64,000 bases of DNA from an uncultured Spartobacteria bacterium (GTDB lineage: Bacteria; Verrucomicrobiota; Verrucomicrobiia; Chthoniobacterales; Chthoniobacteraceae), in assembly GCA_903919125.1 (NCBI GenBank), contig CAIXGS010000013.1, positions 46,669 to 110,668 on the forward strand, in the 5' to 3' direction. Positions 44,586 to 53,207 of the stretch are shown in pieces. A model generated the notes under the pieces. It was given only the letters and a program-made list of their open reading frames with translations. It ran no database searches and was not told the origin of the DNA. Every line of letters starts with the position of its first letter. Positions within the stretch are counted from its first letter, which is position 1. The translations under genes and the position numbers were made by a program.

Positions 44586-46349
44586 TTACATGCGGTCTGG
44601 AACCTCGATGCCGAGCAGTTGCAGGCCTGTCTTCAAAAGACGTGCACTTAGCTCGCAGAGCGCGAGGCGACTTGCGCGTTGGGAGCCCTCGGACTTCAAC
44701 ACTGGGCAGGCTTCGTAAAAGGCGTGGAATGTGTTTGCGAGTTCGTAGAGATAGTTCGCCAGCGTATTGGGGCGGTGGTCCACCAGCACCAGCGGAAGCA
44801 CCTCTCCAAACTGCAACAGGCGTTTTCCAAGAGCCAGTTCCGTCGGCTGTTCCAGCGAAATAGGTTGGTCTTGATCCCACACAGCGCCAGCTTCCCCGAG
44901 CTTGCGAAAAATGGAACGGATACGAACGTAAGCGTTTTGAAGGTAGGGAGCTGTGTTGCCCTGAAAACTGAGCATTCGGTCCCACGAGAAAACGTAATCG
45001 CCTTGGCGGTGTGGTAAAAGATCGGCGTATTTGACCGCGCCAATTCCAATGATCCGCGCGATTTCACGACGTTCTTCCTCGCTCAGTGTGGGGTTGCGCT
45101 CCGAGACCTGCGCAAAGGAGCGTTCTTCTGCTTCGTCGAGCAAATCGGCGAGGCGGATGGTTTCTCCAGAGCGTGTTTTAAAAGGTTTACCGTCGTCGCC
45201 AAGGATGGAACCAAACCACACATGCGAACATTTTACGTGCTCCGCGGCCTCCGGTTGCCAGCGCTTGAAGATGGCAAAGAACTGCCGGAAGTGGAGCTGC
45301 TGCCGCCCATCTGTCACGTAAACAATTTCGTCGGGATGCCACGTTTCAATGCGGTACTGCAACGTAGCCAGATCGGTTGTGGTGTAGTTGGCGGCACCAT
45401 CGCTTTTGAGCACGAGGGCAGGATTGTCCCTCCAGCCGTCCTTATCCTTAATGAGAAAGGGATCCTGTTCCTGAGGAAATTGTCCGTCGGAGAAGACGCA
45501 GACAGCGCCGTCGCTCTCTCGAGCAATACCCTTAGAACGAAGTTCTTCCACAACAGGCTTGAGGCGTTTGTTGTAAAAGCTTTCTCCGAGTGTGAAATCA
45601 AATTTTATTTCGAGACGCCCGTAGATGGAGTCGAACTGGGATTGTGAAAGACGAATCATTTCGTGCCACAGGGCGAGGTTCTCCGTGTCGCCAGCCTGAA
45701 GTCTGACCAACTCGTGCTTTGCGGCGTCCAGAACGGCGGCATCCTCCTTGCATCGAGCGCTGACATTTTTGTAAATGCGTTCCATCTCCGCGAGCGGATC
45801 GTGGTCGAGAGCGACAGCGTCGAGGATCGTTTTCCAACCATGCAAAAGCATCCCAAATTGGGTTCCCCAGTCGCCGATGTGATTGTCGCGAATGACTCGG
45901 TGTCCAATAAACGTTGCGACGCGCGCGAGTGAGTCCCCCAGAATCGTTGAGCGTATATGGCCTACGTGCATTGGTTTAGCGACGTTAGGTGAGGAAAAGT
46001 CGATGACGATGCAACGCGGTGTTGCCGGCTGAGGAACCCCAAAGGTTGAGTCGCTTCGGAGCTTCTCCACGCGTTCCTGTATCCAATCTGGGCGCATCGT
46101 AAAGTTAAGGAACCCCGCGCCTGCGATTTCCACGGTACTGCAAATATCGTCTGTTTGAAGTTGGGAAAGGATTTCCTGTGCCACTGCGCGGGGATTGGCT
46201 CGGCGAGTTTTCGCGAGCAGCATCGCAGCATTGGTTTGGTAGTCCCCGAAGCGAGTGTCAGAGGCAGGCGTGACGCAAAGTGGTACTTCGCAGGGCTCTG
46301 TGACAGCGGCACGCAGCCGTGTTTCAAGAAGAGCGGGAATAGTTTGCAT
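44586..46349 (-). CDS. argS: Arginine--tRNA ligase
   Basis: Class I aminoacyl-tRNA synthetase (587 residues). The HIGH motif is K-P-M-H-V-G-H-I-R-S-T near residue 125. An N-terminal Add-1 domain is visible, and the KMSK position is occupied by P-F-K-T-R-S-G, common in ArgRS. The C-terminal helical DALR-type anticodon domain ends with I-E-V-P-D-R-M. It is divergent from the small ParB-like gene. Confidence 0.96.
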   Translation of the reverse strand: MQTIPALLETRLRAAVTEPCEVPLCVTPASDTRFGDYQTNAAMLLAKTRRANPRAVAQEILSQLQTDDICSTVEIAGAGFLNFTMRPDWIQERVEKLRSDSTFGVPQPATPRCIVIDFSSPNVAKPMHVGHIRSTILGDSLARVATFIGHRVIRDNHIGDWGTQFGMLLHGWKTILDAVALDHDPLAEMERIYKNVSARCKEDAAVLDAAKHELVRLQAGDTENLALWHEMIRLSQSQFDSIYGRLEIKFDFTLGESFYNKRLKPVVEELRSKGIARESDGAVCVFSDGQFPQEQDPFLIKDKDGWRDNPALVLKSDGAANYTTTDLATLQYRIETWHPDEIVYVTDGRQQLHFRQFFAIFKRWQPEAAEHVKCSHVWFGSILGDDGKPFKTRSGETIRLADLLDEAEERSFAQVSERNPTLSEEERREIARIIGIGAVKYADLLPHRQGDYVFSWDRMLSFQGNTAPYLQNAYVRIRSIFRKLGEAGAVWDQDQPISLEQPTELALGKRLLQFGEVLPLVLVDHRPNTLANYLYELANTFHAFYEACPVLKSEGSQRASRLALCELSARLLKTGLQLLGIEVPDRM

Positions 46350-46419
46350 AGGTGCGGACGGTAAAAAGACAGGAGGCTCACGCTTCCTAGATTGGTATTA
46401 ACCTGCTAGAAATCAGCTT

Positions 46420-46797
46420 ATGGCTAAGAAGCAGGACTCTGAAGTTAAATGGTTAAAGGACGTCGAAGAGCACAATTTCCCCGCTGCTGAATCGTATTTA
46501 AGCCTTCTTTATCCGAAGATCGAAGCTGCGCGGTTAGTGACAAAATTGAGGAAGGTGGAACTGACGGAATTTAAGGCGAAGGATATTTTTCGAGCATCGC
46601 AACTTTCGCTTTTGGGCATCAGCAATTTTCATGTGGAGCGTGATCGGAAGAAGATCAAAAAGGGAGTGCCGCTCTCGCCGATTTTATTGGTGCGCGACTT
46701 GGCGCATCGACGGACAGTGGTTGCGGACGGATATCACCGTCTCTGTGCGGTTTACGAGTTTAAAGAGGACTGCTGGATCCCGTGTAAAATTGTTTGA
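46420..46797 (+). CDS. Small ParB/sulfiredoxin-fold-like protein, function unknown
   Basis: A 125-residue protein. The C-terminal part reads V-V-A-D-G-Y-H-R-L-C-A-V-Y, close to the D-G-x-H-R motif of the ParB/Srx superfamily; upstream is a stretch with I-L-L-V-R-D. A Lys/Arg-rich N-terminus precedes it. There is no helix-turn-helix and no nuclease domain. It stands alone between divergent argS and the convergent trpG, nine bases from the trpG stop. The family relation is moderately secure, the function unknown. Confidence 0.7.
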   Translation: MAKKQDSEVKWLKDVEEHNFPAAESYLSLLYPKIEAARLVTKLRKVELTEFKAKDIFRASQLSLLGISNFHVERDRKKIKKGVPLSPILLVRDLAHRRTVVADGYHRLCAVYEFKEDCWIPCKIV

Positions 46798-46806
46798 TTG
46801 GGAGTC

Positions 46807-47370
46807 TCAAATCCGCAAAAAATTCTCCAAGAGACGTTTGCCTTCCACCGTTAGAATGGACTCTGGATGGAACTGTACCCCGTGGATGGGGTGCTCTTTG
46901 TGGCGCAGTCCCATGATTTCCCCTTCCGCCGTGTCTGCACTTACTTCTAGACAGTCTGGGAGTGATTCGCGGCGCACTAGAAGTGAATGGTAACGTGTGG
47001 CAGTGAATGGGTTGGGCAGACCTGCGAAAACCCCGGTGGAGTCGTGCCTGATGGGCGAGGTCTTGCCGTGCATGAGCCGTCCCGCGCGAACAACCTCGCC
47101 TCCGAAAACTTCGCCGATGCACTGGTGCCCGAGGCAAACACCCAATAGAGGGAGGTGCGCGCCAAACGTACGGATGACGCTGTTGGAAATGCCCGCCTCT
47201 GTGGGGGAGCACGGGCCCGGTGAGATGACGATACGTTCCGGCTTGAGCGTCTCGATTTCTGCAAGAGAAATTTCGTCGTTACGCTTCACAAGGATCTCCG
47301 CGCCTAACTCGCCAAAGTACTGGACGAGGTTGTAGGTAAAGGAGTCGTAATTGTCTATAACCAGAAGCAT
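46807..47370 (-). CDS. trpG: Anthranilate/aminodeoxychorismate synthase glutamine amidotransferase
   Basis: Glutaminase subunit (187 residues) supplying ammonia to TrpE and possibly PabB. The catalytic cysteine is Cys79 in G-V-C-L-G-H-Q; the His-Glu partners are in V-Q-F-H-P-E-S-I near residue 168. It starts 14 bases after trpE. TrpG and PabA cannot be told apart from sequence alone, but location after trpE supports TrpG. Confidence 0.9.
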   Translation of the reverse strand: MLLVIDNYDSFTYNLVQYFGELGAEILVKRNDEISLAEIETLKPERIVISPGPCSPTEAGISNSVIRTFGAHLPLLGVCLGHQCIGEVFGGEVVRAGRLMHGKTSPIRHDSTGVFAGLPNPFTATRYHSLLVRRESLPDCLEVSADTAEGEIMGLRHKEHPIHGVQFHPESILTVEGKRLLENFLRI

Positions 47371-47384
47371 AAAAGTAATTTGCG

Positions 47385-48914
47385 TCAGCGATTTGCGGGC
47401 TCAGTCGAGCGTGCCCGCGCGATGGCGGCCATCATTCCCATCGCCTTGTTGATGCATTCCTGATGTTCGCCTTCAGGGGTGGAATCCGCGACGACTCCGG
47501 CGCCGGTTTGTACATAAGCGTGGCCGTCCTTGAGCACGACTGTGCGTAGCGCTATGCAAGAGTCCGTGTTTCCATCGAATCCGAAATAGCCCACCGCTCC
47601 CGCATAAACGCCGCGTTTATGTTTTTCGAATTGGTTGAGCAGCTGCATCGCGCGGATCTTTGGCGAACCGCTAACGGTGCCCGCAGGAAAGGTGGCGCGC
47701 ATTACGTCGAAAGCGGATTTGTCGGGACTCAACTCGCCTTCGACATGCGAGACGATGTGCATGACGTGGCTGTAGCGCTCGATAGTCATGAAGTCGGAGA
47801 CCTTGACAGAGCCAAACTTCGAAATGCGACCGACATCATTTCTGGCAAGGTCCACGAGCATCAGGTGTTCGGCGCGTTCTTTGGGATCGGCCAAAAGTTC
47901 AGCAGCATTGGCGTCATCCTCGGACGGTGTTGAACCGCGGCGTTTGGTGCCGGCGATGGGCCGTATGTCGACGCGCCCAGCAGTCACGCGGACGTGCACT
48001 TCTGGAGAGGAACCAACCAGAGAGAAGCGTCCGGCTAGATTGAGGCAAAACATGTAGGGCGAGGGATTAACGTCTCGCAGAGTCCGATAAAGGGTAAGCG
48101 GGTCGCCGGTATATTCTGTCTCAAAACGTTGCGAGGGAACAATTTGAAAAATGTCGCCCGCGCGGATGTACTCCTGACAGGCTTGGACTGTCGCCATGTA
48201 CTCCTCGCGGGTGGTATTGCAACGGGCTTCGGCTGGAATGGCAGGTTGCTTTGGGACAGGTAATTGTGGCAGGGCTGTCGCCTTGGCAAGACGCGCCAAA
48301 ATGTCGCCGACCTTCGTCGTAGCGGAGGTGTACGCAGCGTCCGCATCTTCGGGCGAGGGCACGTGGGCGTTGACTAAGACACGCATACGCCGAGAGCGAT
48401 GGTCAAAGATGAGCACGGCGTCGGTTAGGAAAAAAAGTGCGTCAGGCAGCGAGAGCGGGTCGGGTTGAGGTTCACCGACGGAAGGTTCGAAGAAACGGAC
48501 TGCATTGTAGGAAAGAAAGCCGACTGCGCCGCCCGTAAAGCTTGGGCCCGTAATATCGTCCAGTCCCGGAGGCTTAACGCGACGATAGACGCTCAAAAGT
48601 TTCTCGAGTTCGGTGAGCGGATCACTTTGGGAAATAAACTCCCGCGTCTGGCCGTGTTCGGTGATCCGCACGGTATTTCCAAGCGTCTCGATAACCAACG
48701 CTGGATCGGTTCCAACGAAAGAATAACGACCGGCCTGCGCGCTGTTTTCCGCAGATTCCAGCAGAAAACTGTACCCGCCAGAGTCCAGTTTTTGGAAGGC
48801 GGAGACGGGCGTTTCGGCGTCCGCGAGGAGTTCGCACCAAACGGGTATCAGGTTGCCCTGAGTCGCGAGTTCGCGAAACTCTGGAAGGGACGGCGAGAGT
48901 GGCGGAAGGGGCAT
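47385..48914 (-). CDS. trpE: Anthranilate synthase component I
   Basis: Converts chorismate to anthranilate with TrpG (509 residues). The tryptophan feedback-site motif L-L-E-S is visible near residue 51, supporting TrpE rather than PabB. The chorismate-binding domain has [24 protein letters not shown] and the C-terminal E-x-x-x-K-A motifs. It starts two bases after the hisI stop, so hisI-trpE-trpG is one operon. Confidence 0.95.
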   Translation of the reverse strand: MPLPPLSPSLPEFRELATQGNLIPVWCELLADAETPVSAFQKLDSGGYSFLLESAENSAQAGRYSFVGTDPALVIETLGNTVRITEHGQTREFISQSDPLTELEKLLSVYRRVKPPGLDDITGPSFTGGAVGFLSYNAVRFFEPSVGEPQPDPLSLPDALFFLTDAVLIFDHRSRRMRVLVNAHVPSPEDADAAYTSATTKVGDILARLAKATALPQLPVPKQPAIPAEARCNTTREEYMATVQACQEYIRAGDIFQIVPSQRFETEYTGDPLTLYRTLRDVNPSPYMFCLNLAGRFSLVGSSPEVHVRVTAGRVDIRPIAGTKRRGSTPSEDDANAAELLADPKERAEHLMLVDLARNDVGRISKFGSVKVSDFMTIERYSHVMHIVSHVEGELSPDKSAFDVMRATFPAGTVSGSPKIRAMQLLNQFEKHKRGVYAGAVGYFGFDGNTDSCIALRTVVLKDGHAYVQTGAGVVADSTPEGEHQECINKAMGMMAAIARARSTEPANR

Positions 48915-48916
48915 TG

Positions 48917-49303
48917 TTAGTGCTTAGCAGCGTATGTTTCGGCGGGATCGAAGAGGCGCGTCTCAGTGACTTCGAGGAAGTTACCGTTGCGATCGATCTC
49001 TTGGAAAAAGCAGGACTGGTGGCCGGTATGGCAGGCGCCGCCGGTTTGTTCCACTTCAAAAAGGAGCGTGTCCATGTCGCAATCAGCGTGGAATTTGACT
49101 ACTTTTTGCGTGTGGCCGCTGGTTTCTCCCTTGAGCCAGAACTTCTGGCGCGAGCGGCTCCAGTAGTGCATGAGACCGGTGTCCAGAGTGGATTGAAGCG
49201 ATGTCGCGTTCATCCATGCCATCATGAGGACACGCCCGGTGGACGCGTCTTGAACGATCGCGGGAATGAGGCCGTCCGTGGTGAATTTCAAGGGTAGGTT
49301 CAT
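48917..49303 (-). CDS. hisI: Phosphoribosyl-AMP cyclohydrolase
   Basis: Histidine pathway enzyme opening the adenine ring of PR-AMP (128 residues). The family pattern W-M-N near residue 30, the S-R-S-R-x-x-x-W-x-K-G-E-x-S-G-H motif at about 49-64, the zinc-site D-C-D-M-D-T-L near 74 and A-C-H-T-G-H-x-S-C-F near 90 are complete. The HisE domain is absent, so pyrophosphohydrolase activity must be encoded separately. It heads the hisI-trpE-trpG unit, joining two amino acid pathways that both draw on PRPP. Confidence 0.93.
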   Translation of the reverse strand: MNLPLKFTTDGLIPAIVQDASTGRVLMMAWMNATSLQSTLDTGLMHYWSRSRQKFWLKGETSGHTQKVVKFHADCDMDTLLFEVEQTGGACHTGHQSCFFQEIDRNGNFLEVTETRLFDPAETYAAKH

Positions 49304-49439
49304 GCGTTAAAGAAAAACGGACGCGTGGTATAGCAGGGTCTCGCAAGCGGTGCCAGTACGGAGGTTGATGTAGTCTGAATCAGTAGTGGTTTAGCGATAA
49401 TCAGCTGACATTTTTGATTCTCTGCCTTTGATTCGAGAA

Positions 49440-49814
49440 ATGCGACTCGATCTTTGGCTATGGGCTGTGCGCGCTTTAAAAACCAGACCTCTGGCTGCGG
49501 CGGCCATCAAAGGAGGAAAAGTGAAGGTAGACGGCCTCTCCGCGAAGCCCGCTCACACCGTGCGCTCCGGTCAAAGGATCGCGATTCAGATCAATTCCAA
49601 TGAAACGCCTTGGGTGCGCACTCTTCTCGCCGTAGATCTCCCGCCATCTCGCGTCGGAGCCAAATTAGTGCCCCAATATGCCGAGGATATCACTCCAGTT
49701 GAGGAGCTTGAGAAATCCCGTTTGCGCGCGCCACTCATCCAAGGGCGGCGACCACCGGGGAGTGGACGACCCACAAAACTGGAGCGCCGCTCGATGGAGG
49801 AGCTTTTTGAGTAA
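49440..49814 (+). CDS. hslR: S4-domain RNA-binding protein, Hsp15-type
   Basis: A 124-residue S4 RNA-binding protein like heat shock protein 15, which rescues stalled 50S subunits carrying nascent chains in E. coli. The S4 domain starts M-R-L-D-L-W-L-W-A-V-R at residue 1 and includes G-G-K-V-K-V-D-G near 29-36. The C-terminal tail is basic and proline-rich. I chose the ATG at 49440; a TTG four codons upstream is possible. Confidence 0.85.
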   Translation: MRLDLWLWAVRALKTRPLAAAAIKGGKVKVDGLSAKPAHTVRSGQRIAIQINSNETPWVRTLLAVDLPPSRVGAKLVPQYAEDITPVEELEKSRLRAPLIQGRRPPGSGRPTKLERRSMEELFE

Positions 49815-49908
49815 AAAGCGTTAAGTTGATCGAGACACACCATCCACTTGGTCTCTTGAACGCGTGCTCAGTGGCAGCCTGAGGAGTTCTCGAGGAGTTA
49901 TCGCATCA

Positions 49909-49936
49909 GAAAACTCCAAAGTGGATAGGAGTTTTC
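49909..49936. terminator. Bidirectional hairpin between hslR and a convergent secreted-protein gene
   Basis: GAAAACTCC (49909-49917) and GGAGTTTTC (49928-49936) pair perfectly with a 10-base loop. The stem's own A/T-rich ends put a short T run on the 3' side on both strands. It lies between the stop of hslR and the stop of the convergent gene. Confidence 0.55.
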
Positions 49937-49951
49937 GCAACTCAACTACTG

Positions 49952-50377
49952 TTAGCGAGTCATGCTATTTTTCGTGAAAACTTGAATCGAACAAGTCGTC
50001 TGTGAATACATAGCGCTCAGTCCTGTATCTTCAGTGATCCAAACGACATCACCGTCCGGTAACAGGGAAGCGAATTGCCATTTCGAGCCCAAACTGTTTA
50101 AGACCAAAAACTCTTCGATTTCTCGCTCGGGGATGGGGAGAGCGCAGTTGCGTGTGGCTGGGTCTAGCTTCTGGAGGAAGATTCCGTCGGCCTTTCCTGC
50201 GGTAAAGGTGACAAAAATCTTTTTGTGGTCCTTTTCGAACAGAAGGCCTTTGTCTGAAACTTTGATTGGCTTGCCGTACCTCTCAATACACTTTTCTGGA
50301 GTGTCTCCAATCCGTGCAAAAACGTTTTGGAGACCGCTCAACAAAATAATGACTGACGCTGTGAGAAATAGACGCAC
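49952..50377 (-). CDS. Small secreted protein, function unknown
   Basis: A 141-residue protein from a GTG at 50377 with a clear signal peptide (hydrophobic L-T-A-S-V-I-I-L-L-S-G, cleavage near V-F-A-R). The mature part begins G-D-T-P-E-K-C-I-E-R-Y-G-K-P, reminiscent of the G-x-T-x-x-x-V-x-x-x-x-G-x-P pattern of SmpA/BamE-like domains, and has three cysteines. No family is firmly recognised. Confidence 0.6.
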   Translation of the reverse strand: MRLFLTASVIILLSGLQNVFARIGDTPEKCIERYGKPIKVSDKGLLFEKDHKKIFVTFTAGKADGIFLQKLDPATRNCALPIPEREIEEFLVLNSLGSKWQFASLLPDGDVVWITEDTGLSAMYSQTTCSIQVFTKNSMTR

Positions 50378-50666
50378 TACGGTGGTTGATGTGAAGTTCT
50401 TGGTTTTATTTAAGTAAATTTACATTGGGTTTACAATTAAAAAATGACATTAAGTGCATTTGTTGAGTGTGCATCGGTGTGTAATGTGCTTGCTAATATT
50501 AGTTAACATCTCTTTTATTTCGCTCGGTTGTTGAGCCGATTTTGAAGACCCGTTAGCGTTGGAAGCGTCTTGTCTTTTTGATTGTGTCGCTCAACTTCGA
50601 GCCATTTCCGACCTCCGAAGTATGACTATTGGCCCCCCGTTGACCGAATCTCCCTGCGATATCCCA

Positions 50667-51080
50667 ATGAAAAGGCCCACCATTGTTTGGAGCATTTGTA
50701 TTTTCTATCTCATCTCTGCCGGATGGACGTTGTTATCCTATCTTCTTATCTACCTCAGATTGATTCCTTTGAATGAGGCGCAGGAGGCCTACTTCCGATC
50801 GCTGACAATTTTCGACAATGGATCGACTGTTGTGATAGCCGCATCGAATCTCGTTGGGGCCATTCTCTTGTTTCGTCTGAAGAAGGAGGCTTTTCAATTT
50901 TTTGTCGCGGCCTTTGTGGTTGGCCTTGCTCTTACTGGATATCAGATCGTCGCTAAGAATTGGCTTGGAGCGATCGGCGGCCCTGGGTTTGTTGGGACTG
51001 TCTTTGGTTGGGGCATCAGCGTGGCGATTATCATTTACTCAAAGCGCCTCACCACGAGTCGTCCCAATGAACTAAAATGA
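50667..51080 (+). CDS. Small integral membrane protein, function unknown
   Basis: A 137-residue protein from the ATG at 50667 with four predicted membrane helices (about residues 6-26, 44-63, 71-90 and 101-121) and a charged tail. A longer frame from 50559 adds 36 hydrophilic residues and is less likely. The AT-rich gap before it (50378-50666, about 290 bases) shows no gene. A REP-like element follows. Confidence 0.6.
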   Translation: MKRPTIVWSICIFYLISAGWTLLSYLLIYLRLIPLNEAQEAYFRSLTIFDNGSTVVIAASNLVGAILLFRLKKEAFQFFVAAFVVGLALTGYQIVAKNWLGAIGGPGFVGTVFGWGISVAIIIYSKRLTTSRPNELK

Positions 51081-51115
51081 CGGATTCGAGCGCCTTTTGC
51101 AGACCGTGGCAGGTT

Positions 51116-51152
51116 TAGTCCGACGCAACGGAGCCGTTGCGCGGTAGTCCGA
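51116..51152. repeat. REP-like palindrome flanked by 8-base direct repeats
   Basis: CGCAACGG-AG-CCGTTGCG (51124-51141) is a perfect inverted repeat. It is bracketed by direct copies of TAGTCCGA at 51116-51123 and 51145-51152. It sits in the 89-base gap between convergent genes. The form, a short GC-rich hairpin with conserved flanking tetranucleotides between genes, is like REP elements mobilised by RAYT transposases; a transposase fragment of that type is at the right edge. Confidence 0.55.
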
Positions 51153-51169
51153 GTACCAACAGCCAACCG

Positions 51170-51973
51170 CTACGAGGCTCTTCCAGCATGAAAAGTATAG
51201 AACGCGCCGGCTGCGAAAAAAGTGCCGGTTTCGTGGGCTTCCAGCATCTGCTTTACCCATGCCTCCCCCTCGGCCTCCGAGAGAATACCGAGGGCGGGGA
51301 TGAGCCGCGCAAAGCCCTTCACGCTGGATAGCCAAAAATCTCCCCTCCCACATTCTGACAATACGTGGGATCGGTGCGAGCGAAGTTCGAATCCAGCGGC
51401 CTTAAGGTAACGCGTCATCTGACGGCAAATGTCGGGATGCGAGGCGATGGCCGAAGTTAGCCGGAAATCGCATTCCCGCATCTTGGAATATTCCGGCAGG
51501 CCGAAGGTAGTTCCGGCATGATCAGCGTCAAACACGATCAGACGCCCTGCGGGTTTCAACAGACGAGCAGCCTCCTTGAGTGTCGCTTCCGGATTAGAAA
51601 CGTGACTTAAGAGAGTGTGCATGATGATGACATCAAAAGTCTCGCTCGAGTAGGGCAGGCGCTCAGGCTCGACCTTGTCCCAATGGATCCGAGTCCCCTC
51701 ACTAAGGGCTCGAGCTGATTCGAGTAAGCGGCTGCTGATATCCGCACCGTAGAGATCAGAATCTGGATGTAAAACTGGCTCCAAAGCCCGAATGAGCACG
51801 CCCGTGCCACAGCCAAAATCCAGAACAACCAACGGTCGATCCTTTGGTATTTCGGCGATATAATCTCGGATCATTCTCTCAAAAACGGAATGCTTCGCCC
51901 GCTCCTCAAGCCTTGTAATCATGGCCTGAAGTGTGGTGTCGCTTTGCTGGTCGGGGTTGGTGTAAGGATCCAT
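51170..51973 (-). CDS. Class I SAM-dependent methyltransferase
   Basis: A 267-residue cytoplasmic methyltransferase from the ATG at 51973. Motif I is V-L-D-F-G-C-G-T-G near residue 51, the post-motif strand gives G-A-D-I-S, and the motif IV region reads F-D-V-I-I-M-H-T-L-L-S-H-V. It resembles UbiE/COQ5-like and small-molecule methyltransferases; substrate unknown. It lies 184 bases downstream of the polysaccharide deacetylase gene with a possible hairpin in between, so it may not be in that operon. Confidence 0.75.
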   Translation of the reverse strand: MDPYTNPDQQSDTTLQAMITRLEERAKHSVFERMIRDYIAEIPKDRPLVVLDFGCGTGVLIRALEPVLHPDSDLYGADISSRLLESARALSEGTRIHWDKVEPERLPYSSETFDVIIMHTLLSHVSNPEATLKEAARLLKPAGRLIVFDADHAGTTFGLPEYSKMRECDFRLTSAIASHPDICRQMTRYLKAAGFELRSHRSHVLSECGRGDFWLSSVKGFARLIPALGILSEAEGEAWVKQMLEAHETGTFFAAGAFYTFHAGRAS

Positions 51974-52157
51974 GAGGTGCCGATTGGAAGATTGAATTTG
52001 ACCTAACCGAAATGGTCTAGATCTGATGTGATGCACCCTTGTCTAAGCTGGAAACCGTGTTGGGAGGCAAAAGTAAATGCTCTTTGCTCGACGTCAGCGG
52101 TGAAAGTCAGCGGCACGAGAAGGAGGGGCGCGAGGCTGAAGAAGGGAAGTTCCTCAA

Positions 52158-53207
52158 TTATTGGGGAACGCTTTGCCAGGTTACCTCGAGCGGTTGGCCG
52201 GAAGGGATTACTTGGACGAGGATTTTGTCGGAGTGGATTTCGAAGGGAGGTTTTTCGCCGCTCTTTTGGTATCGCACCAAAACGTCGGTCGGGTGATTGG
52301 CCGGAATTACGACTGTGAGCGGATCATGGAAGACGGCGGGATCGAGGGAGCACTCCAAAGTGAACTCGGCGTGGCCTGCGGACGTCGATGCTGTGAGTTT
52401 GGCTGCATCCCGTTCCATCGTGTAGCGGCAAACTTGGGCGAAGGTGTCGATCCAGAGCTCGTCTTGCTTGGAGCGGAGATAGATGAGGTGATCTTCCAAG
52501 ACGTCAGGCCCGGATAACGCATTATAACCTTCGGTAACGGCGTGCATCATCCAGACAAGGACTTCGCCCTTTTTGAGGTAGCGGTCGACCGTCGTGTTGG
52601 CCTGCGCGGCAGTAAAATCCTTACTAGTAGGCGGCCATGCGCCGAAGCGTTCGCAGTGTTCGCGGATGACGGGATGGTATTTATGTCCGGCTGCGCGAAC
52701 GACGTCGCTGGTGCCGTTGCCCGGCGTGGCGAACGTGAAGGGGGCGATGCCGATGCGTTCCTTGATGGCCTCGTAGGCCTTGCCGATCTGCTCGTCCATC
52801 TTTGCCGGCTCTAAGTCGATGCGTTGGCCGTCTTGGATTTTCGTCAGTGGGATGTGCGTCCAAGTGTGGTTAGCGATCTCGTGACCCTCCGCTGCCAATT
52901 CCTTGAGGCGGTGCCAGCTGATACCACCATGGTCGCCGGGCTTCTTTTTCGTCGCCTCTTCGTTGGTATCAGGCGTAAGCCCTGGGATGACGTAGAACGT
53001 CGCCCTGATTCCATATTGGTTGAGCAGCGGCACTGCGAAATCGTCCTGATTGCGCAGACCGTCGTCGAGCGTCATCGAGACCGCCGCCGCGCGGTCACCC
53101 TTGAACTTTGCGATCCGGATGGCGCCGAGGCTCTGAGCAGAATCCGTCTCGGCGGCTTGAAGGGTTGCCAGCGTGATCAGTAGCAATACGAGGACCTTGG
53201 TCTTCAT
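52158..53207 (-). CDS. Secreted polysaccharide deacetylase (NodB/CE4 fold)
   Basis: A 349-residue exported protein. A signal peptide ends near residue 19. The NodB-domain motifs are visible: T-L-D-D-G at 46-50 (Asp48 and Asp49) and H-E-I-A-N-H-T-W-T-H at 109-118 with His114 and His118 as metal ligands. Substrates of the fold include chitin, xylan and peptidoglycan. The C-terminal region is an extra beta-rich domain. It overlaps the CE7 esterase stop by four bases. A hairpin (52149-52169) spans its own stop codon. Confidence 0.85.
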   Translation of the reverse strand: MKTKVLVLLLITLATLQAAETDSAQSLGAIRIAKFKGDRAAAVSMTLDDGLRNQDDFAVPLLNQYGIRATFYVIPGLTPDTNEEATKKKPGDHGGISWHRLKELAAEGHEIANHTWTHIPLTKIQDGQRIDLEPAKMDEQIGKAYEAIKERIGIAPFTFATPGNGTSDVVRAAGHKYHPVIREHCERFGAWPPTSKDFTAAQANTTVDRYLKKGEVLVWMMHAVTEGYNALSGPDVLEDHLIYLRSKQDELWIDTFAQVCRYTMERDAAKLTASTSAGHAEFTLECSLDPAVFHDPLTVVIPANHPTDVLVRYQKSGEKPPFEIHSDKILVQVIPSGQPLEVTWQSVPQ

